Assembly (NCBI RefSeq): GCF_014646515.1
Contig: NZ_BMNK01000003.1
Span: 453,456 to 517,455 of the forward strand
From: Nonomuraea glycinis
Lineage (GTDB): Bacteria > Actinomycetota > Actinomycetes > Streptosporangiales > Streptosporangiaceae
DNA: 64,000 nucleotides
Direction: 5' to 3'
Positions 57,225-64,000 of this stretch are shown one piece after another (position 1 is the stretch's first letter; each line of letters begins with the position of its first letter). The position numbers and the translations under genes are program-made. A model generated the notes under the pieces. It ran no database searches, was not told where the DNA came from, and was given only the letters and a program-made list of their open reading frames with translations.

Positions 57225-58373
57225 GTGAAGATCAACTGTGTCGGCGGAGGGCCCGCCAGCCTGTACTTCTCGATCCTGATGAAGCGGATGAACCCGTCCC
57301 ACGACATCACCGTCTACGAGCGCAACCCCGCCGGATCCACGTTCGGCTGGGGGGTGACCTACTGGCAGGCGCTGATCGACTATCTGCGGAGCGCCGACCC
57401 GGAGTCCGGGAACGCCATCAGCGAGAGCTCGGTCCGCTGGCAGGACTGGGTCACGCACGTCCACGACCGCGTGACGGTCACGGTCGAGAACGGCGCCGAG
57501 GGGTTCGGCGTCGGCCGCCAGCGGCTGCTCGACATCTTCGCCGAGCGGGCCCGCGCGCTCGGCGTACAGCTGGAGTTCGATTGCGAGATCCTCGCCGAGG
57601 ACGAGCTGACCGACGCCGACCTGGTCGTGGCCGGCGACGGCGTCAACAGTGTGCTGCGGGAGCGGCACGCCGACCACTTCGGCACCGAGGTGACGGTCGG
57701 CCGGCACCCCTACCTCTGGCTGGGCACCACCAAGGTCTTCGACGCCTTCACCTTCGCCTTCCGCGAGACCGAGCACGGCTGGATCTGGTGTTACGGCTAC
57801 GGCTTCAGCCCGGAGCAGAGCACCGTCGTCGTCGAGTGCTCCCCCGAGACGTGGCAGGGGTTCGGGTTCGACGGGACGAACGAGGCCGACTGCCTGAGCA
57901 TGCTGGAGAAGCTGTTCGCCGACGTGCTGGACGGGCACCCGCTGATCGGCCGCACGCGGGCCGACGGCAGCGCGCGCTGGGAGCACTTCCCCACCCTGAC
58001 CAACAACCGGACGTGGCACCGGGGCAACCTCGTCCTGCTCGGGGACGCCGCGCACACCACGCACTACTCCATCGGCTCGGGCACCGGCCTCGCCCTCGGG
58101 GACGCCGCCGTCCTGGCCGAGGAGTTGCATCGGAACACGGAGCTCGAGCCCGCCCTGGCCCGCTACGAGAAGACCCGCCGATCCGAGATCCGGTCCGCGC
58201 AGCGGTCGGCCCGGCACAGCGCCCAGTGGTTCGAGAAGCTCCCGCGCTACATCGACCGGCCGCCGGAGCAGCTGATGGAGCTGCTCGGGCAGCGGCACTC
58301 CGGGCTGCTCGCACATCTGCCGCCGGGGCTGTACTACCGGATCTGGCAGGTGGTCGGGCGGTTCAGCCACTGA
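57225..58373 (+). CDS. FAD-dependent monooxygenase (salicyloyl-CoA 5-hydroxylase-like)
   Basis: A 382-residue class A flavoprotein monooxygenase. The FAD site is CVGGGPASLYFSILMKRMNP at the N-terminus, the DG motif is VVAGDGVNSVL and GD motif is LVLLGDAAHTTHYSIGSGTG. N-terminal SHDITVYERNPAGSTFGWGV most resembles salicyloyl-CoA and anthraniloyl-CoA hydroxylases, which act on CoA thioesters of aromatic acids. GTG at 57225 follows GGGGGAGAT. Fits with the acyl-CoA ligase far upstream only loosely. Confidence 0.88.
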   Translation: MKINCVGGGPASLYFSILMKRMNPSHDITVYERNPAGSTFGWGVTYWQALIDYLRSADPESGNAISESSVRWQDWVTHVHDRVTVTVENGAEGFGVGRQRLLDIFAERARALGVQLEFDCEILAEDELTDADLVVAGDGVNSVLRERHADHFGTEVTVGRHPYLWLGTTKVFDAFTFAFRETEHGWIWCYGYGFSPEQSTVVVECSPETWQGFGFDGTNEADCLSMLEKLFADVLDGHPLIGRTRADGSARWEHFPTLTNNRTWHRGNLVLLGDAAHTTHYSIGSGTGLALGDAAVLAEELHRNTELEPALARYEKTRRSEIRSAQRSARHSAQWFEKLPRYIDRPPEQLMELLGQRHSGLLAHLPPGLYYRIWQVVGRFSH

Positions 58374-58466
58374 ACCCGGAGATTGCCGGATTCGGTCGTT
58401 GACCTGGACATCCCGTACGCACATCATTCGTTGGTGGAACACGCCGGACGAGAAGGGAAGCCCACC

Positions 58467-59108
58467 ATGAGCACGGGCAAGCTCCTGCAGCACCACACCG
58501 AGCACGCCGACTCCGGCAGGACGCTCAATCATCCGCGCGCCTACGAGATCGCCTCGGCCATCGCCTTCGCCGGGGCCCGCCGCTACACCTTCACCCGCCT
58601 GGCGGCCCTGGCCAGGCCGCGAGCCGGTGACCGCATCCTGGACGTAGGCTGCGGCACCGGCTACCTGACGCGGGTGCTCGCGCCGGTGGTGACGCCTTCC
58701 GGGCACGTGACGGGCCTGGACCCCTCCCCCGCCATGATCGAGTACGCGCTCCGCCGCGCACCCGGCAACTGTGACTTCACGGTCGGCAGGGGCCAGGCCC
58801 TGCCGTTCCCGGACGGCTCCTTCGACACGGTCGTCTCCAGCCTGGCGCTGCACCACCTCCCCGCCGGCGACCGGCTGGAGGCGGTCCGGGAGATGCTCCG
58901 CGTGCTGCGGCCGGGCGGGCGGCTGCTCGTCGCCGACCTCAGGCCGCCGGCGAACGCGCTGGCCCGGCGGCTGGGCGAGCTGCTCATCCGGCATCACGGC
59001 CACGACGTGCTCGGCACGCTCGTCCCCGACGCCGGTTTCCGCGTCGAGGCCGAGGGAGAGCTGCCGCCCCGGCTGCGCTACGTCCAGGCCGTACGACCCG
59101 AGGGGTAG
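58467..59108 (+). CDS. Class I SAM-dependent methyltransferase
   Basis: A 213-residue methyltransferase of the UbiE/Methyltransf_11 type. SAM motif I is RILDVGCGTGYLTRVL, then GLDPSPAMIEYALRRAP, FPDGSFDTVVSSLALHHL and LRPGGRLLVADLRPP. Substrate unknown. ATG at 58467 follows GAAGGGAAG; upstream frame is not coding. It follows the flavoprotein by 93 nt and could modify the same product. Confidence 0.92.
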   Translation: MSTGKLLQHHTEHADSGRTLNHPRAYEIASAIAFAGARRYTFTRLAALARPRAGDRILDVGCGTGYLTRVLAPVVTPSGHVTGLDPSPAMIEYALRRAPGNCDFTVGRGQALPFPDGSFDTVVSSLALHHLPAGDRLEAVREMLRVLRPGGRLLVADLRPPANALARRLGELLIRHHGHDVLGTLVPDAGFRVEAEGELPPRLRYVQAVRPEG

Positions 59109-59375
59109 GTGACCGTGTGAGCTCCGCCGTCTCGGGTAGCGATGAGCGTTACTGTGCGCCTGAGCGCTGACCAGTGACAACAGCGGTTCACGTACAATGA
59201 TCAGGCCTTGTCCATCGGCGGCGCGCGGCCAAGCACGGGCGTCGCGGGAGGCGGGTGTGGTCATGATTCCCCCTGACGTCGCACGGGGTTAGGCTCGGGC
59301 CACGCCGAACTGGGCCCGAAGGGAACCATCATCGCCAGCGACTCATATCCGCCGTTCGGGGACGCGCCGCGTCCG

Positions 59376-59771
59376 ATGCGCCGCCGTGTCACCGAAGCGG
59401 CGATCCTCAACGCCCAGAGCTCGGCGGACGTCGTCAAGTGGACCTGCTCGCACGGCCAGCACGCCGGCAACGGCTGCATCACCTGCTACGAAGCCTCCGC
59501 CACCGCCGATCCGGAGCTGCCCCTGTGGGAGGTCGCGGCGTGGTTCACCACCACGCGGCCGATCCCGATCAGGGCGCTGCAGGACGTGCACCGCCACGGC
59601 CGCCGGTTCGCGCTGGACCAGCCGTCGACGCCGCTGGTCTACGTCCTGAGCGGGCACGTGCGGGCGGCGCTGAGCGCGGAGGCGGTGGCGGGCGTGGTCG
59701 GGTTCCTGCTGCAGAACCGGCACATCGTCGACGACTTCACCATGACGGAGATCCGCGCCTCCCATTCGTGA
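59376..59771 (+). CDS. Unknown small protein
   Basis: A 131-residue unrecognised protein. Coding-like sequence includes VVKWTCSHGQHAGNGCITCYE with three Cys, possibly metal-binding, and ALDQPSTPLVYVLSGHVRAA with ALSAEAVAGVVGFLLQNRHI. In-frame codons upstream of ATG 59376 also look coding, and a GAAGGGAAC site lies there before ATC codons, so the true start may be earlier with an unusual codon. A TACAAT box at 59193-59198 could be its -10. Function unknown. Confidence 0.55.
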   Translation: MRRRVTEAAILNAQSSADVVKWTCSHGQHAGNGCITCYEASATADPELPLWEVAAWFTTTRPIPIRALQDVHRHGRRFALDQPSTPLVYVLSGHVRAALSAEAVAGVVGFLLQNRHIVDDFTMTEIRASHS

Positions 59772-59775
59772 CGGC

Positions 59776-59781
59776 TGTCGA
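59776..59781 (+). promoter_or_regulatory. TGTCGA box, candidate ECF42-type -35 element
   Basis: TGTCGA matches the -35 motif reported for ECF42 sigma factor promoters and lies 61 bp upstream of the reductase/DGPF/ECF42 operon. The expected -10 (CGA/TC-like) is not cleanly present at normal distance, so this is weak support for autoregulation. Confidence 0.35.
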
Positions 59782-59841
59782 TTGTGGCCGGTCTCGTTCG
59801 CCGTAGTCAGTGAAGGCATCACCGACTGACAAGGAATGATC

Positions 59842-60462
59842 ATGCGGAAACTGATGGTGACCACGTTCATGTCCCTGGACGGCGTCGTACAGGGACCGGG
59901 CGGCCCGGACGAGGACCGTACGGGCGGGTTCGAGCACGGCGGCTGGGCGGTGCCGCACATGAACGAGGAGCTCATCCAGCGGATGGCCGCGCTGACCGCC
60001 AGAGCCGGGGCGCTCCTGCTCGGGCGCGCGACCTACGAGGGCTTCGCCGCCACCTGGCCGCTGGCCGGCCCCGAGGACCCGATCGGGGCGCGGATGAACG
60101 GCCTGCGCAAGTACGTCGCCTCCCGCACCCTGGACACGGTGACCTGGCAGAACTCGACGCTGCTCACCGGCGACGTCGTCGAGGCGGTCGGCGAGCTCAA
60201 GCGGGGCGAGGGCGGCGAGATCCAGGTGCACGGCAGTGGGGAGCTGATCCAGACGCTCATCGAGCACGACCTCGTGGACGAGTTCCACCTGCTGGTCTTC
60301 CCGGTGCTCCTCGGCTCGGGCAAACGACTCTTCAGGACCGGTACGGCCGGGCTCGACCTGCTCGACAGCACGACGTCGAGCTCGGGCGTGGTCGTGAGCA
60401 CGTACGCGAGGAGTGGCAAGGTGGGCTACGGCGAGCTCGGCCCCGAGACCGGCAACTGGTGA
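59842..60462 (+). CDS. RibD C-terminal/dihydrofolate reductase-like protein
   Basis: A 206-residue protein of the RibD_C/DHFR-like family: MVTTFMSLDGVVQGPGG, a reductase-like core LLLGRATYEGFAATWP, GEIQVHGSGELIQTLIEHDL and FHLLVFPVLLGSGKRLF. These bind NADPH-type cofactors, but substrates are generally unknown. ATG at 59842 has AAGGA at six bases; an ATG at 59836 is the alternative. First gene of the ECF42 operon. Confidence 0.9.
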   Translation: MRKLMVTTFMSLDGVVQGPGGPDEDRTGGFEHGGWAVPHMNEELIQRMAALTARAGALLLGRATYEGFAATWPLAGPEDPIGARMNGLRKYVASRTLDTVTWQNSTLLTGDVVEAVGELKRGEGGEIQVHGSGELIQTLIEHDLVDEFHLLVFPVLLGSGKRLFRTGTAGLDLLDSTTSSSGVVVSTYARSGKVGYGELGPETGNW

Positions 60463-60482
60463 TCGAGCAGAGGGGAGCGGCC

Positions 60483-60818
60483 ATGCCGCAGTACGCGATT
60501 CTGATCTACGAGAAGGAGACGCCCGGCGGGGTGGCCGACATCCCGCCCGAGGTCATGGCGGCCAACCTCAGCGCCGGCGAGAAGATCGCCGCGATGGGCG
60601 TCCGGGTCGTCCACGAGCAGGCGCTGGAGCCCAGCGCGACCACGCGGACGATCCACAAGGACGGCCTGGTCACCGACGGCCCGTTCCTGGAGAGCAAGGA
60701 GGTGATCGCCGGGTTCTTCGTGGTGGAGGCCGCGGACCTGGAGACGGCGGTCGCCGTCGGCCGGCTGCTGCCGATCATGGATGGCGCCGTGGAAGTGCGG
60801 CCGCTGCTGGCCGGATGA
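60483..60818 (+). CDS. YCII-related DGPF domain protein
   Basis: A 111-residue dimeric alpha-beta-barrel YCII protein. The DGPF hallmark is in GLVTDGPFLESKEVIAGFFVV. DGPF proteins are the regular genomic companions of ECF42 sigma factors. ATG at 60483 follows AGGGGAG; a GTG at 60459 would overlap the reductase stop. Its stop overlaps the sigma factor start (ATGA). Confidence 0.92.
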   Translation: MPQYAILIYEKETPGGVADIPPEVMAANLSAGEKIAAMGVRVVHEQALEPSATTRTIHKDGLVTDGPFLESKEVIAGFFVVEAADLETAVAVGRLLPIMDGAVEVRPLLAG

Positions 60819-62038
60819 CCTCCGCCCAGCAGGCGGTGGCCGAGGCGCACCGTCACGAGTGGGCCAGGTTGCTCGCCGTGACGGTGCGCGTCACCCGTGA
60901 CCTGGACCTGGCCGAGGAGTGCGTCCAGGACGCGTACGCCGCCGCGCTCGCCTCCTGGACGCGCGACGGCGTGCCCGCCAGGCCGGGCGCCTGGCTGACC
61001 ACCGCCGCCCGGCACAACGCGCTGGACGCCCTGCGCCGGGCCAGGACGCTGCGCTCGAAGCTGCACCTGCTAGTGGAGCCGGACGTCGCCGCCGAGCCGG
61101 GGTCCCATGACGACCGGCTGCGGCTGGTCTTCCTGTGCTGTCACCCGGCGCTGGCCATCGAGGCGCAGGTCGCGCTCACCCTGCGGCTGGTCTGCGGGGT
61201 GAGCGTGCCGGACATCGCGCGCGCGTTCCTGGTCTCCGAGCCGACCATGGCGGCCCGGATCACCCGGGCCAAGAAGAAGATCATGGCGGCCCGGATCCCG
61301 TTCAGGATGCCGGCTCCCGCCGAGTTGCCGGACCGGCTGGACGCCGCGCTCACCGCGATCCACCTGCTCTTCACCACCGGTCACACCGCGCCGGCGGGAC
61401 CCGCGCTGACCAGGGACGACCTGGCCGCGTACGCGCTGGACCTGGCCCGGCTGCTCCGCGACCTGATGCCGGCCGAGCGGGAGGTACGCGGGCTGCTCGC
61501 GCTGCTGCTGGCCGGCCATGCCCGCCGGGCCGGCCGCGCCGCCGCGGACGGGCGTCTGCTGCTCCTGGCGGAGCAGGACCGTTCGGCCTGGGACCAGGAG
61601 GCGATCGCCGAGGCGGACGAGCTGGTCGTGGCCGCGCTGCGTGGCGGCGCGCCGGGCCGGTTCGCCCTCCAGGCCGCTATCGCGACGCTGCACGCCACCG
61701 CTCCCACTTACGCCGACACCGACTGGGCGCAGATCCTGGTGCTCTACGACGAGTTGCTGAAGGTCTGGCCGTCGCCGGTGGTGGCGCTCAACCGGGCGGT
61801 GGCGCTCGCCATGGTCAGCGGGCCGGCGGCCGCCCTGGCCGACGTCGAGGCGCTGGAGCGGGACGGGCGGCTCGCCACCTACCGCTACCTGCCGGCGATC
61901 AGGGCCGACCTGCTGCGCCGCTCGGGCCGCCGGGCCGAGGCCGCCGAGGCGTACGAGCGGGCGATCGCGCTGGCCGGCAACGACGCCGAACGCGCCTTCC
62001 TCGCCGAGCGTCTCACCGAGACGCGGCGGCCGATTTGA
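60815..62038 (+). CDS. ECF42-type RNA polymerase sigma factor
   Basis: A 407-residue ECF sigma factor with a long C-terminal extension. Region 2 reads AEECVQDAYAAALASW then GAWLTTAARHNALDALRRA, region 4 VDIARAFLVSEPTMAARITRAKKKI (written PDIARAF). The ~220-residue C-terminal TPR-like domain (LNRAVALAMVSGPAAALADVE, AEAAEAYERAIALAGND) is characteristic of ECF42, which lacks a classical anti-sigma factor. It is coupled to the DGPF gene by a 4-nt overlap. Its likely target is the operon itself. Confidence 0.92.
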   Translation: MTSAQQAVAEAHRHEWARLLAVTVRVTRDLDLAEECVQDAYAAALASWTRDGVPARPGAWLTTAARHNALDALRRARTLRSKLHLLVEPDVAAEPGSHDDRLRLVFLCCHPALAIEAQVALTLRLVCGVSVPDIARAFLVSEPTMAARITRAKKKIMAARIPFRMPAPAELPDRLDAALTAIHLLFTTGHTAPAGPALTRDDLAAYALDLARLLRDLMPAEREVRGLLALLLAGHARRAGRAAADGRLLLLAEQDRSAWDQEAIAEADELVVAALRGGAPGRFALQAAIATLHATAPTYADTDWAQILVLYDELLKVWPSPVVALNRAVALAMVSGPAAALADVEALERDGRLATYRYLPAIRADLLRRSGRRAEAAEAYERAIALAGNDAERAFLAERLTETRRPI

Positions 62039-62100
62039 GCTGGGCATGCGCAATCTTGAACCCTTCTCCCAGGGTGGCCGCCGAAACCGGAGGTGGCGCG

Positions 62101-62110
62101 AACGTACGTT
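62101..62110. promoter_or_regulatory. Palindrome upstream of the TetR gene
   Basis: AACGTACGTT is a perfect 10-bp palindrome, ending six bases before the TetR ATG at 62117. Position suggests autoregulation at a leaderless or very short leader. Confidence 0.45.
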
Positions 62111-62116
62111 TTCACC

Positions 62117-62761
62117 ATGGCTTCTTCGGACCGCGAGCACGTCCTTCAGGTCGCGTACAAGCTGTTCGCCGCGCTCGGTTACGACGCCACCTCGACCTCG
62201 CAGATCGCCGAAGCGGCCGGCGTGCAGCCGGCCGTCATCGAGGAGTTCTTCGGCGGCCGGCGGGAGCTCTACATCGCCGTCATGCGGCACGCCTACGATC
62301 TGGAGCGCGCGTCGCTGCACGCGGTGCTGGACGAGCTCCGCGAAGCGGAGAGCCTGGACGTCGCGGCGGCGATCCACCGCCTCATCGACAACCAGCTCGA
62401 CTTCGTCGCCGTCCACCCCGACGCCTACGCGCTGCGGACACACCGGTGGTTGTCGGACGCCATGGACGTGGCGGAGGTGGAGACGCGCTACCTCCAGCCT
62501 CTCTACCAGAGCATCCTGGACCTGTTCCAGCCCGCCGTGGCGGCCGGGCAACTGACCGGGGACACGGACCTGCAGTACGTCATGTACATGTGCACCTGGT
62601 GCATCCACGGCTTCGCGCTCGGCGGCGTGCCGCACGACGAAGGCGTGCCCAAGACCTACACCGACGAGCGGGAGTGGCGGCGCTTCCGGCTCCGGCTCCA
62701 CCAGATGGTGCACCGCGCCCTGCTGCTCCCCGGCGACTACTCCCCCGCTGAGCCATATTGA
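62117..62761 (+). CDS. TetR family transcriptional regulator
   Basis: A 214-residue TetR regulator: HTH LQVAYKLFAALGYDATSTSQIAEAAGVQPAVIEEFFGGRRELY written here in its parts (AYKLFAALGYDATSTSQIA, VQPAVIEEFFGGRREL), followed by an alpha-helical ligand domain. ATG at 62117 is chosen; a GTG at 62093 has no usable ribosome site. Upstream of an APC-type transporter on the same strand, its possible target. Confidence 0.88.
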   Translation: MASSDREHVLQVAYKLFAALGYDATSTSQIAEAAGVQPAVIEEFFGGRRELYIAVMRHAYDLERASLHAVLDELREAESLDVAAAIHRLIDNQLDFVAVHPDAYALRTHRWLSDAMDVAEVETRYLQPLYQSILDLFQPAVAAGQLTGDTDLQYVMYMCTWCIHGFALGGVPHDEGVPKTYTDEREWRRFRLRLHQMVHRALLLPGDYSPAEPY

Positions 62762-62820
62762 CGTTTTCTTGATGCCCTGATCATGCGGGGTATGTCCTTG
62801 TCGTCATTAGTGTCCTTGGG

Positions 62821-64000
62821 GTGATCGATGCAGGAGTGCGGGTTCGCACCTGGATGCTGAAGGGTTTGCAGCGGCCGGAGACCCAGGCCGCCGGGCCGGA
62901 CCACCGGCACAGCTGGTGGCAGGTGATGTGCCTGACCGGCGTGGACTACTTCTCCACCCTGGGCTACCAGCCGGGCATCGCCGCGCTGGCCGCCGGCGCC
63001 CTCAGCCCGGTCGCGACCCTGCTGCTGGTGGCGCTCACCCTGTTCGGCGCGCTGCCGACCTACCGGGCGGTGGCCAGGGAGAGCCCGAACGGGCTGGGCT
63101 CGCTGTCGATGCTGGAGCGGCTGCTGCCCGGCTGGCGCGGCAAGCTGCTGGTGCTGTTCCTGCTCGGGTTCGTGGCCACGGCGTTCATCGTCACCATCAC
63201 CCTGTCCGCCGCCGACGCCACCGCGCACATCCTGCACAACCCGTTCGTGCCGCACTCCTGGGCGCACTGGCAGGTGCCGGTGACGCTGGTGCTGATCGCC
63301 GCGCTCGGCGGGGTGTTCCTCGTCGGGTTCAGCGAGGCGATCTCCATCGCCGTCGTGCTGGTCGGCGTCTACCTGCTGCTCAACCTCGTCGTGCTCACCA
63401 CGGCGATCCTGCACGTGCTGGCCGAGCCGGAACGGGTGACCGACTGGCGAGGCGTGCTCGCCGCCGACTACGCCAGCCCCCTCGCCATGGTGGCGGTCTC
63501 CCTGTACGTCATGCCCAAGCTCGCCCTCGGCCTGTCCGGCTTCGAGACGGGCGTCGCGGTGATGCCCCTGGTCAAGGGCGATATCGAGGTACGGATCAAG
63601 GGCGCGCGCAAGCTGCTGACCACGGCCGCGCTGATCATGAGCCTCTTCCTGATCACGTCGAGCCTCGCCACCACGGTGCTGATCCCCGCCGAGGAGTTCG
63701 CCGAGGGCGGGGCGGCCAACGGGCGGGCGCTCGCCTACCTGGCCCACGAGTACCTCGGCGACTGGTTCGGCACCGCCTACGACCTGTCCACGATCGGCAT
63801 CCTGTGGTTCGCCGGGGCCTCCGCGCTGGCCGGGCTGCTCAACATCGTGCCGCGCTACCTGCCCCGGTACGGCATGGCGCCGGACTGGTCACGCGCCGCC
63901 CGGCCGATGGTGCTGGTGTTCACCGGCGTCTCCGTCCTCATCACGCTGTTCTTCGACGCGGAGGTGGAGGTGCAGGGCGGGGCCTACGCCACCGGCGTGC
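62821..64000 (+). CDS. APC family amino acid permease, 3' end outside the window
   Basis: At least 393 residues of a polytopic transporter, cut by the window end. The reading frame runs [60 protein letters not shown] and [13 protein letters not shown], typical of APC amino acid/polyamine transporters. The start is GTG 62821, with GTG 62836 and ATG 62854 as alternatives; none has a clear ribosome site. A TTGATG-N16-TATGTC pair at about 62770-62797 is a candidate promoter. Substrate not determinable. Confidence 0.85.
   Translation, partial: MIDAGVRVRTWMLKGLQRPETQAAGPDHRHSWWQVMCLTGVDYFSTLGYQPGIAALAAGALSPVATLLLVALTLFGALPTYRAVARESPNGLGSLSMLERLLPGWRGKLLVLFLLGFVATAFIVTITLSAADATAHILHNPFVPHSWAHWQVPVTLVLIAALGGVFLVGFSEAISIAVVLVGVYLLLNLVVLTTAILHVLAEPERVTDWRGVLAADYASPLAMVAVSLYVMPKLALGLSGFETGVAVMPLVKGDIEVRIKGARKLLTTAALIMSLFLITSSLATTVLIPAEEFAEGGAANGRALAYLAHEYLGDWFGTAYDLSTIGILWFAGASALAGLLNIVPRYLPRYGMAPDWSRAARPMVLVFTGVSVLITLFFDAEVEVQGGAYATGV

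Noticed and set aside
59109..59340. Short frames between the methyltransferase and the unknown protein, including a nine-codon peptide at about 59263.
   Set aside because: No independent evidence of translation; the region is better read as a promoter gap.
1..64000. CRISPR arrays, tRNA or rRNA genes, insertion sequences or integrases.
   Set aside because: No regularly spaced repeats, no tRNA-like cloverleaf with CCA region and no transposase or recombinase motifs were recognised by reading.

Overview
The window is high-GC DNA with short intergenic gaps, frequent 4-nt start/stop overlaps and strong purine-rich ribosome sites. Together with XRE/DUF397 and XRE/anti-sigma-type ATPase pairs, an ECF42-like sigma factor with a DGPF protein and a DnaE1-type replicase, this points to a filamentous actinomycete, most likely Streptosporangiaceae-like (Nonomuraea or a relative). 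That assignment is inferred from gene content; no rRNA or tRNA gene was seen.

Layout. 71-4746 (-) is a complete branched-chain amino acid type ABC importer (binding protein, two permeases, two ATPases), divergent from a PucR-type regulator and an acyl-CoA ligase (4938-7776), then a CASTOR/POLLUX-like channel and an acyl-CoA dehydrogenase (to 11038): an uptake and CoA-activation island. 11107-12890 is a two-gene AAA ATPase + DUF4276 (TOPRIM-like) cassette resembling OLD/PARIS-type defence modules. 12995-18875 holds a TPR-type XRE regulator, a divergent HATPase, a large membrane protein, a Nudix hydrolase and a TIMP-like surface protein. 18915-24203 holds a macrolide-type glycosyltransferase, a propeller-like protein and a secreted GH9 cellulase with CebR-like and XylR-like operators. 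24227-30981 is regulatory: MerR with a membrane partner, a NarL-type two-component system divergent from a CPBP protease, a methyltransferase and a protein with two MerR domains.

31278-38400 looks like accessory DNA: a lower-GC SnoaL-like gene, gene relics, an erythromycin-esterase homologue, a secreted serine hydrolase, a secreted tripeptidyl-peptidase with an early TTA codon, an orphan protein, an XRE/DUF397 pair and the truncated end of an N-6 DNA methylase. 38600-43318 returns to ordinary metabolism (M20 peptidase, WYL regulator, VOC protein, sirtuin) and ends with a TerC-family membrane protein behind a yybP-ykoY-type manganese riboswitch. 43449-53469 contains another serine hydrolase, a degraded WD40/unknown region, a DUF1707 protein, a GlxA-type regulator divergent from a saccharopine-dehydrogenase-like protein, a second HATPase/XRE pair, a TetR/SnoaL divergent pair with tandem operators, and a Tat-exported amidohydrolase.

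53541-57095 is dnaE, the clearest housekeeping gene. Downstream are a salicyloyl-CoA-hydroxylase-like flavoprotein, a methyltransferase, a small unknown protein, a RibD-like reductase/DGPF/ECF42 sigma operon, a TetR regulator and an APC-type transporter cut by the window edge.

Most genes belong to known families. The more notable items are the ATPase/DUF4276 cassette, the double-MerR protein with a dyad at the neighbouring start codon, the leaderless MerR promoter, the unusual CBM2 on the cellulase, and several well-formed operators not yet tied to a regulator.
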